Shown piece by piece: positions 33,612 to 43,246 of a stretch of DNA of 64,000 nt. Every line of letters begins with the position of its first letter. Within the stretch, counting starts at the first letter, position 1. This DNA is from Rhizobium jaguaris (GTDB taxonomy: Bacteria > Pseudomonadota > Alphaproteobacteria > Rhizobiales > Rhizobiaceae): contig NZ_CP032694.1 in assembly GCF_003627755.1 (NCBI RefSeq), forward strand, positions 921,501 through 985,500, given 5' to 3'. Made by a program: the position numbers and the translations under genes. The notes under the pieces are model-generated. The model was not told the origin of the DNA. It searched no databases and saw nothing but the letters and a program-made list of their open reading frames with translations.

Positions 33612-35096
33612 ATGGCACGCATTATTGAAACGTCAACCGGGTTGGATGCTCTGACATTCGACGACGTGCTCCTGCAGCCGGGACACTCCGAGGTCATGCC
33701 CGGCCAGACGAATATCGCCACCCGCATCGCCCAGGACATCGAACTCAATCTGCCGATCCTGTCGGCAGCCATGGACACGGTGACGGAAAGCCGCCTTGCA
33801 ATCGCCATGGCTCAGGCCGGCGGAATGGGCGTCATTCACCGCAACTTGACACCGGTGCAGCAGGCCGAAGAGGTCCGTCAGGTCAAGAAGTTCGAAAGCG
33901 GCATGGTGGTCAATCCGGTCACGATCGGTCCTGATGCGACCCTTGCCGAAGCGCTCGCTCTGATGAGGGCGCATGGCATTTCCGGCATCCCGGTCGTCGA
34001 GAAGTCGCATCGCCTCGCGGGCATCCTTACCAATCGCGACGTCCGCTTCGCCTCCGATCCGGAGCAGAAGATCCACGAACTGATGACTCACGAAAATCTG
34101 GTCACGGTCACGGACAGCGTGCAGCAGCAGGAAGCCAAGCGCCTGCTGCACAAGCATCGCATTGAGAAGCTGCTGGTCGTCGACGGCGAAGCCCGCCTCG
34201 TCGGCCTGATCACCGTCAAGGATATCGAAAAGTCGCAGCTCAACCCGAATGCCTCCAAGGATGCGCAGGGCCGCCTTCGCGCCGCCGCCGCCATCAGTGT
34301 CGGTGACGATGGCTACGAGCGTGCCGAACGCCTGATCGACGCCGGCGTCGACCTTCTCGTCGTCGATACCGCCCATGGCCATTCACAGCGCGTTCTCGAC
34401 GCGGTCACCCGGGTCAAGAAGCTCTCCAACTCTGTTCGCATCATGGCCGGCAATGTCGCCACCTATGATGGTACACGGGCGTTGATCGATGCCGGCGCCG
34501 ATGCCGTCAAGGTCGGTATCGGCCCTGGTTCGATCTGCACGACCCGCATCGTCGCAGGCGTCGGCGTGCCCCAGCTCGCCGCCATCATGTCGGCGGTCGA
34601 GGCCGCGCAGGCACAGAATATCCCCGTCATCGCCGACGGCGGTATCAAGTTCTCCGGCGACCTTGCCAAGGCGATTGCCGCCGGCGCATCTGCCGCCATG
34701 GTCGGCTCGCTCCTCGCCGGGACGGACGAAAGCCCGGGCGAGGTCTATCTGTACCAGGGCCGTTCCTTCAAGGCGTATCGCGGCATGGGCTCCGTCGGCG
34801 CCATGGCGCGGGGCTCCGCAGATCGCTACTTCCAGGCAGAAGTACGCGACACGCTGAAGCTGGTGCCGGAAGGCATCGAAGGCCAGGTGCCCTACAAGGG
34901 TTCGGTCTCGGGCGTGCTGCACCAGCTCGCTGGCGGCCTCAAGGCGGCCATGGGCTATGTCGGTGGCGCCGACCTCAAGGAATTCCAGGAGCGTGCCACT
35001 TTCGTGCGCATCTCCGGCGCGGGCTTACGTGAAAGCCATGCCCATGACGTCACCATCACCCGCGAAAGCCCGAACTATCCGGGTGCCGGCGGCTGA
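33612..35096 (+). CDS. guaB: Inosine-5'-monophosphate dehydrogenase
   Basis: The 494-residue enzyme converts IMP to XMP, the committed step of GMP synthesis. It has [14 protein letters not shown] near the start and a CBS-domain pair (about 95-205). The catalytic loop [18 protein letters not shown] carries C309, and the flap contains [20 protein letters not shown]. The ATG at 33612 follows AAGGAAA; a TTG two codons upstream is also in frame. Housekeeping gene; the membrane protein gene at 35100 follows after 3 bp. Confidence 0.96.
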   Translation: MARIIETSTGLDALTFDDVLLQPGHSEVMPGQTNIATRIAQDIELNLPILSAAMDTVTESRLAIAMAQAGGMGVIHRNLTPVQQAEEVRQVKKFESGMVVNPVTIGPDATLAEALALMRAHGISGIPVVEKSHRLAGILTNRDVRFASDPEQKIHELMTHENLVTVTDSVQQQEAKRLLHKHRIEKLLVVDGEARLVGLITVKDIEKSQLNPNASKDAQGRLRAAAAISVGDDGYERAERLIDAGVDLLVVDTAHGHSQRVLDAVTRVKKLSNSVRIMAGNVATYDGTRALIDAGADAVKVGIGPGSICTTRIVAGVGVPQLAAIMSAVEAAQAQNIPVIADGGIKFSGDLAKAIAAGASAAMVGSLLAGTDESPGEVYLYQGRSFKAYRGMGSVGAMARGSADRYFQAEVRDTLKLVPEGIEGQVPYKGSVSGVLHQLAGGLKAAMGYVGGADLKEFQERATFVRISGAGLRESHAHDVTITRESPNYPGAGG

Positions 35097-35099
35097 TCG

Positions 35100-35690
35100 A
35101 TGCCGGGTAACGCTCAAGGCAACGTCAGGTCTCTTCAAGGCCTGACGGCGGTGCTCGCCGCCTTGTCGCTGGCACTTTTTGCCTGGATCTATGCGGGCTT
35201 CGTCACGGCCTTCCGCGACGCCGCCGCAGGACAGGAGATGCTGGATGCGCGCATCGGCGGCTACGAGCAGGAAGACGTCGCCGCCATGCTGCGCTACCTC
35301 AAAGATCATCCTGACCCGGCCGCAATCCTGCATTCCATGTATCTTGGGCCCGAGCTGGTCTTTCCGCTCGCGTTGGGCGGCCTGCTATTCTGCATGCTGC
35401 GGCTGGTCAGGCCGGGCGGCACTTTTTTCGGCCGACCGATCCCGCCTGTGGTGGTTTCGCTGATTTTCCTCCTGCCGATCTTCTACGGCGTGATGAACTA
35501 TGCCGAAACTATTGCCGGCCTGCTGCTCTATCCGCCGGCTGCGCCGTCTGATGGCACCGTGAGGCTGCTCGCGGGCCTGCTGCCGGTCATCGTGCGGCTA
35601 AAGTTCCTGTTGCTGGTTGTCACCATCATTCTGCTGGCCCGGTTCGCGATTCTTCGCTACCTGTCTCCGGACGGTTCCAAGCCGTCCTGA
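35100..35690 (+). CDS. Four-helix integral membrane protein, unknown function
   Basis: The 196-residue protein has four strongly hydrophobic segments, at about 14-36 (LTAVLAALSLALFAWIYAGF), 83-102, 114-135 and 163-185. A soluble loop after the first segment has YEQEDVAAMLRYLKDHPDP. No family is recognised and no catalytic motif is seen. It starts 3 bp after the guaB stop and is probably cotranscribed with it, although a link to purine metabolism is not evident. Confidence 0.75.
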   Translation: MPGNAQGNVRSLQGLTAVLAALSLALFAWIYAGFVTAFRDAAAGQEMLDARIGGYEQEDVAAMLRYLKDHPDPAAILHSMYLGPELVFPLALGGLLFCMLRLVRPGGTFFGRPIPPVVVSLIFLLPIFYGVMNYAETIAGLLLYPPAAPSDGTVRLLAGLLPVIVRLKFLLLVVTIILLARFAILRYLSPDGSKPS

Positions 35691-35833
35691 ACGGTCATTT
35701 CCGCCGTTCAGCAACCCGTAGGGCGGTCCAGCGTTTCACGGAACGTTTTCCCGCTCTATCCTTTGTTTTTACGCAATTCCGGACGGAAAGCCGCTTCGCA
35801 CTTTTCCTGGAATTGCTCTACGGAGTTGGCGGC

Positions 35834-36256
35834 GTGACCGGCTATGAGATGTTCTGGCCCATGGTGGCCCATGCAGTGCTTGTCTATGTTCTCTACGCGC
35901 TGTTGGGCTTGCGCCGCCGGAGCGCGGTGAAGGCAGGCCGGATCAAGCAATCGCAGTTTCGCGAGAATTATGCTGCCGATGAGCCGGCGGAAAGCTTGGT
36001 GGTGCGCAACAGCATCGCCAATCAGTTCGAACTTCCCCTTCTTTTTCACGCTTGCTCCATCGCGCTCTTCGTCGCTCAGGCGGATAATCTGCCCGCTTTG
36101 ATCCTGGCCTGGATCTTCGTTGTGTCGCGCTACGCCCACGCCTTCGTGCATGTCACCAGCAACAACCTGCGATACCGCAGCCCGCTTTTCGCCATCGGCT
36201 ATATCGCCCTTGCCGGCATGTGGGTCTGGCTTGCTGTCTGGATGGCATTCTCCTGA
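35834..36256 (+). CDS. MAPEG-family membrane protein
   Basis: The 140-residue protein has four membrane helices and the MAPEG pattern: YALLGLRRRSAVKAGRIKQSQF, then VRNSIANQFELPLLFHACSIAL (N-x-x-N-x-FE-x-P-like core), and a closing helix pair with SRYAHAFVHVTSNNLRYR. Family members are glutathione-linked or eicosanoid enzymes in eukaryotes; bacterial ones are mostly uncharacterised. I chose GTG at 35834 because GGAG lies 8 bp before it; a TTG at 35813 is an alternative. Confidence 0.82.
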   Translation: MTGYEMFWPMVAHAVLVYVLYALLGLRRRSAVKAGRIKQSQFRENYAADEPAESLVVRNSIANQFELPLLFHACSIALFVAQADNLPALILAWIFVVSRYAHAFVHVTSNNLRYRSPLFAIGYIALAGMWVWLAVWMAFS

Positions 36257-36405
36257 TCTGACTTGCGTTCCTGCAGGAAACAACCTGCGGTAACGTATTT
36301 GTGTTCTTCCTTTACCGCCCCACCGCACTCCGTTGACCTATCTTGTCATCGGGTGGCTTTGCTTTGGGATGCTGGCTGCTGGGGAAAGGTGAAGAGGAAA
36401 CCAAA

Positions 36406-37287
36406 ATGAACATGGATAAGCCCATCGTGACGCAGGCGATGATCAATGCCTATGACGAATATACGCATCTGACGCTCGACCGGCGTAGCTTCATGGAAAA
36501 GCTGACGAAACTCGCAGGCTCGGCCGGGGCCGCCGCCGCAATTGCGCCTTTGCTTGCGGCCAACAAGGCGAGCGCCGAGATCGTTGCCGCCAATGATAGC
36601 CGTCTCGATACGAAGGACGTCACCTATCCTCGCAGCACCGGTGAAATGAAAGGCTACCTCGCTCAGCCCAAGGGAGCCGGCGGTAAGCTTGGCGGTGTGA
36701 TCGTCATTCATGAAAATCGTGGGCTCAACCCGCATATCCGCGATATCGCTCGCCGTATTGCGCTGGAAGGTTTCATTGCCCTAGCGCCGGATTTCCTGTC
36801 GCCGCTCGGCGGTACGCCGGAGGATGAGGACAAGGCACGCGATATGTTCAACAAGCTCGATGCGGGGCTGACGGTTGCCAATGCCGAAGCGAGCCTGGCT
36901 TACCTCTCCAAGCTCGACGGCTCCAACGGCAAGGTCGGCGCTGTCGGCTTCTGCTGGGGCGGTGGCGTTATCAATCGTTTCGCCACCAAATCACCGGAGC
37001 TGAAGGCCGGCGTCGCCTATTACGGCATGCAGCCCGCCGCCGCAGATGTGCCCGACATCAAAGCCGCCCTGATGCTGCATTATGCCGGCCTCGACGACCG
37101 TACCAATGCCGGCATCGATGCTTATCGGAAAGAGCTGCAGGCCGGCGGCAAGACCTTCGAGATATTCGTCTATGACGGCGCCAATCACGCCTTCAACAAT
37201 GACACCTCGGCTGCCCGCTACGACAAGAAAGCCGCCGATCTTGCCTGGGGTCGGACGATGGCGTTTCTGAAGAAGTATCTGGCTTAG
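36406..37287 (+). CDS. Tat-exported dienelactone hydrolase-family protein
   Basis: The 293-residue protein carries a twin-arginine export motif (LDRRSFMEKL, residues 24-33) followed by a hydrophobic Ala-rich stretch. The alpha/beta hydrolase domain has the dienelactone hydrolase triad: C183 in VGFCWGGG, an Asp near 230 (YAGLDDRTN) and H261 in DGANHAFNND. GVIVIHENRGLNPHIRDIARR is the oxyanion-side segment typical of periplasmic DLH proteins. It is likely a carboxymethylenebutenolidase-like hydrolase acting in the periplasm. ATG at 36406; the upstream in-frame extension adds residues before the Tat signal. Confidence 0.87.
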   Translation: MNMDKPIVTQAMINAYDEYTHLTLDRRSFMEKLTKLAGSAGAAAAIAPLLAANKASAEIVAANDSRLDTKDVTYPRSTGEMKGYLAQPKGAGGKLGGVIVIHENRGLNPHIRDIARRIALEGFIALAPDFLSPLGGTPEDEDKARDMFNKLDAGLTVANAEASLAYLSKLDGSNGKVGAVGFCWGGGVINRFATKSPELKAGVAYYGMQPAAADVPDIKAALMLHYAGLDDRTNAGIDAYRKELQAGGKTFEIFVYDGANHAFNNDTSAARYDKKAADLAWGRTMAFLKKYLA

Positions 37288-37510
37288 GCTAAGCGGTCAG
37301 CGACATGGGAGCGGACGCGACAGCGGCATTCGCGACCGCGTCCATCTGCTGGTCGACACGATACTTCGATCCTTGTCTCTGGCAGCACATTGTTTCTCTA
37401 TATTAACACTTAAAATTGAACTTTTCCCATTTACGCGCATTGAACATGCGTGTGGCATAAACCGGCGCACGCCCCGGCGTCGTTCCGAGTGATAATGAAA
37501 TGGGAAATGG

Positions 37511-38167
37511 ATGAGCCCGGAAACACCCGACCGCATCAAATTCCGCAAGCAGCCCAAGCAGGAGCGCAGCATCCACCGCGTCGATGTCATTCTGTCGGCT
37601 GCCGCACAGTTGATTGCCGAAAAAGGCGTCAGCGCCATGACAATGACGGAGCTTGCCACTGCTGCCGGCGTACCGATAGGTTCCGTTTACCAATATTTCC
37701 CCGAGAAAGCCGCGATCGTCACAGCATTGTTCGATCGCCACGCCGTTCTCGTCCAGCAAAAGACGACGGAAGTCTTCGCCGTCGTAAAGTCCCTCGACCA
37801 CGCCGTTGATCTCGTCTGCGGCATGATCGACTGGTACTATCGCGAGTTCCGCGGTGATCCGACCTATATGGGCGTGTGGCTGGGGACGGAAATGGACCAG
37901 GATATTCTGAGGCTGAACATTCAGCACAGCAACCGCGTCGCCGAAATTTTCCTGACGGGCATCGAAGCTTATATCCCGGCTGGCAGTGAAATCGACCTGC
38001 ACGCCCGCACCCAACTCTTCAGCCACCTTATTGGCGCTTCCGTCCGCCTCGCGGTCATGAGCGAAAAAAGCCTCGCCGTCCGCATGCTCAACGAATGGAA
38101 ACAGGTGATCCGGGCGACGCTGTTTGCCGAGCCAAGTGCGGGTGAGGCAATAGGCACCGCGCAGTAG
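37511..38167 (+). CDS. TetR-family transcriptional regulator
   Basis: The 218-residue protein has a TetR DNA-binding head (VDVILSAAAQLIAEKGVSAM, then LATAAGVPIGSVYQYFPEKAAIV) and a helical ligand domain with a Trp/Tyr-rich segment (IDWYYREFRGDPTYMGVWLG). The start follows GGGAAATGG. It faces no divergent gene closely; the DLH gene upstream ends 223 bp before it. Its target is unknown. Confidence 0.9.
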   Translation: MSPETPDRIKFRKQPKQERSIHRVDVILSAAAQLIAEKGVSAMTMTELATAAGVPIGSVYQYFPEKAAIVTALFDRHAVLVQQKTTEVFAVVKSLDHAVDLVCGMIDWYYREFRGDPTYMGVWLGTEMDQDILRLNIQHSNRVAEIFLTGIEAYIPAGSEIDLHARTQLFSHLIGASVRLAVMSEKSLAVRMLNEWKQVIRATLFAEPSAGEAIGTAQ

Positions 38168-38306
38168 GCAGTAGGCATATTCTCCGGAATTCGGTGGCCG
38201 ATGCCACCCGCGCCAGTTCTAGGCCCAAAGTAGATATCGGTCGCCCCATCAAAATGGCCGACCGACAACGGTGATGTCGCACTGAGCAAAACCTAGCCCG
38301 GAGTAC

Positions 38307-39537
38307 TCAGTGTCCAACGGATTCAGCCACGGCCATTTGCTTCTGCATCAGCGTCAGGCCGAAGATTGCGAGCCCGACGAGGGTGAGTGCGAAGCCGGCC
38401 CAGACAGCCGAGAGAAGGCCGTAACCTGCCGCAACCGTGACACCACCGGCCCAAGCACCCACGGCATTGGCGACGTTGAGCGAAGCTAGATTCATGGCGC
38501 CCATCAGGCTAGGTGCTTCAGGGGCGAAGCGGGTCAGGCGAACCTGGATGGTCGGAATGGCAGCCATCATCGCGGCACCCACGCCGAACATGGCGGGGAA
38601 GAAGACCCAGGGATTGGCGCCGCCGGTTGCCAGAATTGCCATGATGGACCAACGCGCTGCCGAAACCGACGACGATGCCGCGGGCCGGATAGCGGTCGGC
38701 CAGCTTGCCGCCATAGACATTGCCTGCCGTCATGCCGATGCCGAAGAGGGTCAGCGCAACAGGGATCATTTCAGGATCGAGCCGGACGACGTCGGTGACG
38801 AAGGGGGCGATGAAGGTATAGACCGCGAAGATGCTGGCGACGCCGAGTGCAGCTACGAGCATCACGCCCCAGACCGAGCCCTTGCGCAAGGCCGAAAGCT
38901 CCTGGATGACCGGGACACCGTCAAGCGCTTTCGTGCGCGGCACCCACTGTCTGATGGCGGCGAAGGCCAGCAGCGAGAAGGCCGCGACAGCGAGATAAGT
39001 CTGGCGCCAGCCGACAGTCTGGCCGAGGAAAGTGGCGAGCGGCGAGCCGACGATGGTCGCGACCGTGAGCCCGGTCATGACGATGGCAAAGGCCTTGCCC
39101 GCCTGACCCGGACCGACGATGTAGGAGGCGACCACCGCGCCGGCGCCGAAATAGGCGCCCTGCGGAAGGCCGCTAATGAAACGCGCCAGCATCAGGAAGC
39201 CGAGGTTCGAAGCCACGGCCGACAGCACGTTGCCGGCGATGAACAGGCCCATGAGCAGCAGCAGAAGCGTGCGGCGGTTGAGCCGGGCTGCAGCGAGCGT
39301 TACGAGCGGCGCACCGATGACGACGCCGAAGGCATAGGCCGTAATCGCGTTGGTGGCGTCAGGAACACTGATGCCGAGGCTGTCGGAGAACAGCTGGATG
39401 ATGCCCATGCTGGCAAATTCCGACGTTCCGATCGAGAAGCTGCCGAGGGCGAGCGCCAGCAAGGTCAGCTTCTGGGAACGGGCGACGCCATCGGTTGCGG
39501 CGGGGAAGTAGACCTGGGTTTCTGAGGTGATGGACAT
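38307..39537 (-). pseudogene. MFS transporter (DHA1/AraJ-like) with a single-base frameshift
   Basis: From the ATG at 39537 the frame encodes about 300 residues of a 12-helix sugar-efflux/DHA1-type transporter: SQKLTLLALALGSFSIGTSEF, PQGAYFGAGAVVASYIV and ADRYPARGIVVGFGSALV. Near 38646 it shifts: an extra G (plus strand GG at 38646-38647) breaks the frame. The last helices continue in the next frame (IMAILATGGANPWVFFPAMF through LMQKQMAVAESVGH to 38307). Dropping one base restores ALV-IMAILATGG in one frame of about 409 residues. Either a genuine null mutation or a sequencing error. It is divergent from the LysR gene at 39772. Confidence 0.85.
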
Positions 39538-39665
39538 TTCGATGATCCTTTCGGGAACGGAATGGGGTGCAGTCGTTTGGCGGAACTCAAAACCAGTGTG
39601 TTGCTTGACGAAATGGATCTCATGTTCGGCCCGGCGGCAGTAGCCAGGTCGCTTTCTCACGATTT

Positions 39666-39684
39666 GAGAAGAAAATTCACAGAT
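39666..39684 (+). promoter_or_regulatory. Shared element GAGAAGAAAATTCACAGAT (copy 1)
   Basis: This 19-bp stretch lies about 130 bp before the MFS start and 88 bp before the LysR start. A 16/19 match, with identical AATTCACAGAT core, lies at 41859-41877 upstream of the aldo/keto reductase in the same orientation relative to the target gene. It may be a shared site of the LysR regulator (inference). Confidence 0.35.
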
Positions 39685-39771
39685 GGGTGCGAACGGCGCT
39701 GCTTATCCCGAGACAGCACCTGCGTTCGCGGCTATTGTCGGCCCCACTTGTAGACCGGTGCGGGGGGCGGC

Positions 39772-40707
39772 ATGGACAACAGGGCTGGCGAGATGATGGT
39801 TTTCGTTCAAGTCGTCGAGGCCGGCAGCTTTTCGGAAGCCGCCCGGCTGCTGCTGATGACGCCGTCCACGGTTTCAAAGCTTGTAGCGAGGCTGGAGACC
39901 CGGCTGGGCGTCCGGCTTGTCGAACGCTCGACGCGGCGGCTGGTTCTCACCAAGGAAGGTGAGTTTTACTACGAGCGAAGTCAGCAACTGCTCGCCGATC
40001 TCAACGAAACGGAACAGCAGATCGCGCAGGGCGGCGCCGAGCCGGAGGGCATGATCCGGGTAAGTTCCTCGGTGACCTTCGGCGTCGCGGCGCTGGAACC
40101 GATCCTGCCTGATTTCTGGCAGGCCTATCCGGGCATCGTCGTCGATCTGTCGCTGTCCGACGAGACGGTCGATCTCTATCTCGACCGGACCGACGTGGCG
40201 ATCCGAGTAGGCAAGCTCGCCGACTCCAATCTGATCGCTCGCAAGATCGGCACGACCCGCCGCCGCATCGTCGCCTCGCCGGCCTATCTCGAGAAATGGG
40301 GCGTCCCCGAAACGCCGGAGGACCTGCTCCGTCACAATTGCCTCGGCTTCAACTTTCGCCGGGCGAACCCGGTGTGGCCGATGCGTGAAGGAGGTCGGAT
40401 CGTCGAACGGATGCTGAGCGGTTCGCTTCTGGTCAACAATGGCGAAACAATCCGCCGGATGGCGATCGCCGGCGTCGGCATCGGCCGCATCGCGGACTAC
40501 CACGTCCGCGGCCCGATCGCCCGGGGCGAGCTGATCGAGCTGCTCGCCGACAGCACCGTTTCCGATTTCGACGATATTAACGCGCTCTACCGGGGCGCGC
40601 AGCTGATGCCGGCCCGCGTACGGGCCTTCATCGATTTCACGGTGCCGCGCATGCAGAAGTTCCTGGCGGGCGAGCCGCTTGGGGATACCATAGCCGCCAA
40701 CACCTAA
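39772..40707 (+). CDS. LysR-family regulator
   Basis: The 311-residue regulator has a standard HTH (MMVFVQVVEAGSFSEAARLL, then TPSTVSKLVARLETRLGVRL) and a CrgA-like effector domain beginning GMIRVSSSVTFGVAAL, with ARKIGTTRRRIVASPAYL. It is divergent from the damaged MFS gene and precedes the convergent aldo/keto reductase. LysR/MFS/reductase trios of this kind usually handle a toxic organic compound (inference). Confidence 0.9.
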   Translation: MDNRAGEMMVFVQVVEAGSFSEAARLLLMTPSTVSKLVARLETRLGVRLVERSTRRLVLTKEGEFYYERSQQLLADLNETEQQIAQGGAEPEGMIRVSSSVTFGVAALEPILPDFWQAYPGIVVDLSLSDETVDLYLDRTDVAIRVGKLADSNLIARKIGTTRRRIVASPAYLEKWGVPETPEDLLRHNCLGFNFRRANPVWPMREGGRIVERMLSGSLLVNNGETIRRMAIAGVGIGRIADYHVRGPIARGELIELLADSTVSDFDDINALYRGAQLMPARVRAFIDFTVPRMQKFLAGEPLGDTIAANT

Positions 40708-40736
40708 ACTGTGCTTGAATTTGCAGGCCATGACCT

Positions 40737-41750
40737 TCACTCCAATCCAGGAAGCGGTGCTTCCGGGTTGACGACACCGGCATGGCGGATTTCACGCCAG
40801 AATTCGGTGGGGATCTTTTCGGCCAGTGCCGCGCTGTCTTCGGCGATGCGGCCAGGCTTGCTGGCCCCGGGGATGACGGCGGCGACGGCGGGGTGGGCGA
40901 GCGCGAATTGCAGGCCTGCGGCCTTCATGCTCACGCCATGGCGGTCCGCTATGGCCTTGATGCGGGCGACCTTGTCGAGAATTGCCGGCGTGGCGGGCGC
41001 ATATTCGAAGTTCGGGCCGCCAACCAGCGCGCCGGAGCTATAGGGACCACCGACGACGATGCCGAGGCCGCGCTCGGCGACCATGGGCATGACGCGCTGA
41101 AGCGCGCGGTCATGGTCGAGCAGCGTGTAGCGGCCGGCGAGCAGGAAGCCGTCAGGGCGCGGACCGTTCAACGCCAGCAGCAGTTCGATCGGCTCGACGC
41201 GGTTGACGCCGAGGCCCCAGGCCTTGATCACGCCTTCGTCGCGCATCCGGTCGAGTGCCTTGAAGGCACCCTTGCGGGCGCTCTCGAAAACGTTGAGCCA
41301 TTCGTCGCCATAGAAATCCTGGGCAACGTCATGGACGAAGGCAATATCGATCTGCTCGGTCTTCAACCGCTTGAGGCTGTCCTCGATCGAACGGTAGGTG
41401 GCGTCTTCCGAGTAGTCGTTGACGATCTTGTTGGGGCGGCCATATTTGAAGACCTCACCCTTCTCACCGAGGTCGCGAGCGCTGACGTCCCCGATCTCGT
41501 CGAGAATGACACGGCCGACCTTGGTGCTGATCACATAGTCTTCGCGCGGCTTGCCGGCCAGCGCCTGGCCCATGCGGATCTCCGCAAGGCCGGCGCCATA
41601 GAAGGGCGCATTGTCATAGTAACGGATGCCGTCATTCCAGGCGGCTTCCACCGTCGCCAGGGCTTCGGTTTCCGGAATGTCGCGGAACATGTTGCCGAGA
41701 GGGGCCGCGCCGAAGCCGAGCTTGCTTGGCAGAATATCCTTGAGAGTCAT
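40737..41750 (-). CDS. Aldo/keto reductase (aldose dehydrogenase-like)
   Basis: The 337-residue TIM-barrel enzyme has the AKR tetrad D46 and Y51 (YYDNAPFYGAG), K77 (ISTKVG) and H140 (IAFVHDV). The closing part has GLQFALAHPAVAAVIPGASKPGR for NADP binding. The sequence resembles the D-threo-aldose 1-dehydrogenase/L-fucose dehydrogenase branch. It converges on the LysR gene, with a 29-bp gap. The substrate is not certain. Confidence 0.88.
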   Translation of the reverse strand: MTLKDILPSKLGFGAAPLGNMFRDIPETEALATVEAAWNDGIRYYDNAPFYGAGLAEIRMGQALAGKPREDYVISTKVGRVILDEIGDVSARDLGEKGEVFKYGRPNKIVNDYSEDATYRSIEDSLKRLKTEQIDIAFVHDVAQDFYGDEWLNVFESARKGAFKALDRMRDEGVIKAWGLGVNRVEPIELLLALNGPRPDGFLLAGRYTLLDHDRALQRVMPMVAERGLGIVVGGPYSSGALVGGPNFEYAPATPAILDKVARIKAIADRHGVSMKAAGLQFALAHPAVAAVIPGASKPGRIAEDSAALAEKIPTEFWREIRHAGVVNPEAPLPGLE

Positions 41751-41858
41751 GATCTTATCCTTTCGTTCTTGGCTGTATGAACCAGGGCCTGTCCCTGTTG
41801 GCGGAAGAGATAGAAGAGGTCGGGTTTAGGCGGTAGCCGGTGGGGGTTCGCAGGATAT

Positions 41859-41877
41859 GCGAAGGGAATTCACAGAT
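41859..41877 (+). promoter_or_regulatory. Shared element GCGAAGGGAATTCACAGAT (copy 2)
   Basis: Partner of 39666-39684; about 110 bp upstream of the aldo/keto reductase start and overlapping the tail of the hydrolase remnant. Confidence 0.35.
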
Positions 41878-42042
41878 CCCACGAACCCATGAGGGCTGCC
41901 TCCTCGATCACCGTGGCGACATCCTCGGCCTTCGAGATCAGGCCGCTTGAACCAGGACGATGTTCTTGGCCGGTTGCGCGGCGGCGGGGACGACACCGAT
42001 GACGACGGTGCCGAGCATGAGAGAAGACAGGATGGATTTCAT
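41870..42042 (-). pseudogene. Remnant of a secreted alpha/beta hydrolase gene
   Basis: An ATG at 42042 opens a good signal peptide (MKSILSSLMLGTVVIGVVPA, then AAQ) followed by AKNIVLV, the first strand of alpha/beta hydrolases of the EstC/salicylate-esterase type, which normally continues HGAFADGSGW. Here it changes to QAA and stops at 41938. In another frame, KAEDVATVIEEAALMGSWDL runs to a stop near 41870 and could be the tail of the same or another gene. The body of about 200 residues is missing. It is divergent from the AraC regulator at 42195, the usual partner of such a gene. Confidence 0.6.
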
Positions 42043-42194
42043 TTTCAACTCCATAGGTTGTGATAGGCTCTGGACGATCGGCAATGTCTCTAACCGGTGC
42101 CCGGATGCGGCATCGCCGACTGGGTTTCTCCATATCCTTCGGTTTTGACTGCGTTTTCGCTTCAAGCGATGGCTGCAACATAAAGGCCTTCTGC

Positions 42195-43181
42195 ATGACC
42201 AGCCATGATCGCGCCTCCCAACCTCATGCCCCGGCGTCCGAAACCAGTTTCCCGATGATGGCGTCCCGCGCAGACTTCCTGTCACAAATTCTGACGCTGA
42301 TCCGGCTGCGTGGCGAACTGATCTTCTCGGCGGAACTCCATGCGCCCTGGGCTTTCGGCTTCGCGCCCGGCTCCGGCTATTTCCACGTCGTTTCGGATGG
42401 CGAAATGCGGCTCACGGCCAGCGACGGAAAGATTGTCGATGCCGTTGCCGGCGATCTGCTCGTCCTCCCCCAAGGCAGCGGCCATGCGATCGGCACGCCG
42501 GGGGCAAAGCCAATCGATGCGCGCGTGGTGCTCGAGGCGCAATTGCGTGACGACAGCCTTGTGGTCCGAATGGAGGGCGCTGGTCCCCTCACTCGGGTGA
42601 TGACCGGCGTCTATCGCTTCGAGGGCGACAACATGCCCTCGATGCTCGCGGTACTGCCCTCCGTGATCCACATTGCTGGATCGACGGATGCGGAGGACCA
42701 GGGCTGGCCAACCCTGCTCGCGCATTCCCTGCTGGCAGAGGCGCGTGCAGCACATCCGGGTGCCGCAATCATGATCTCGCGTCTGATTGATGTGATGGTA
42801 ATCCGGGCGATGCGCATCTGGGTCCGCACCGCACCACCCGAGGAGAAGGGCTGGCTCGCGGCGCTCGCGGATGCGAGGATCAGCCGCGCGCTAAAGACCA
42901 TCCACGACGAGCCGTTTCGGCGCCGCAGCGTCGCAGACCTCGCGGCCACGGCCGGCATGTCGCGATCCAATTTCGCCGAGCGCTTCTCGACCCTAGTCGG
43001 TGCCGGTCCTCTGCACTACCAGACCCGCTGGCGCTTGCTGCTAGCAAGCGACATGCTCCGGCGCTCCGACATTCTGGTCAGCGAAGTGGCGCGCCGAGTG
43101 GGCTACGAGTCCGAAGCCGCCTTCAGCCGGGCCTTCAAGGCGCAATTCGGCATTCCACCGATGATCGCCCGCGGAAATTAG
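42195..43181 (+). CDS. AraC-family regulator with cupin-type sensor domain
   Basis: The 328-residue protein has an N-terminal cupin sensor of the AraC_binding type (RGELIFSAELHAPWAFGFAPG, FHVVSDGEMRL, DLLVLPQGSGHAIG). Two C-terminal AraC helix-turn-helices follow: RRRSVADLAATAGMSRSNFAERF and ILVSEVARRVGYESEAAFSRAF, ending FGIPPMIARGN. ATG 42195 is the most likely start; longer frames lack a ribosome site. It is divergent from a hydrolase gene that has decayed, so its nearby target is largely gone. Confidence 0.88.
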   Translation: MTSHDRASQPHAPASETSFPMMASRADFLSQILTLIRLRGELIFSAELHAPWAFGFAPGSGYFHVVSDGEMRLTASDGKIVDAVAGDLLVLPQGSGHAIGTPGAKPIDARVVLEAQLRDDSLVVRMEGAGPLTRVMTGVYRFEGDNMPSMLAVLPSVIHIAGSTDAEDQGWPTLLAHSLLAEARAAHPGAAIMISRLIDVMVIRAMRIWVRTAPPEEKGWLAALADARISRALKTIHDEPFRRRSVADLAATAGMSRSNFAERFSTLVGAGPLHYQTRWRLLLASDMLRRSDILVSEVARRVGYESEAAFSRAFKAQFGIPPMIARGN

Positions 43182-43246
43182 GCCGCTTTCAGGGCCTCGT
43201 GCCTCGCAAGGCTGCCATTCAATCTCCGCTGCTTACAGCCTAAGCA

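Noticed and set aside
37312..37345. GGACGCG/CGCGTCC hairpin after the dienelactone hydrolase gene
   Set aside because: A stem can form but with a 17-base loop and no T-tract; too weak to call a terminator.
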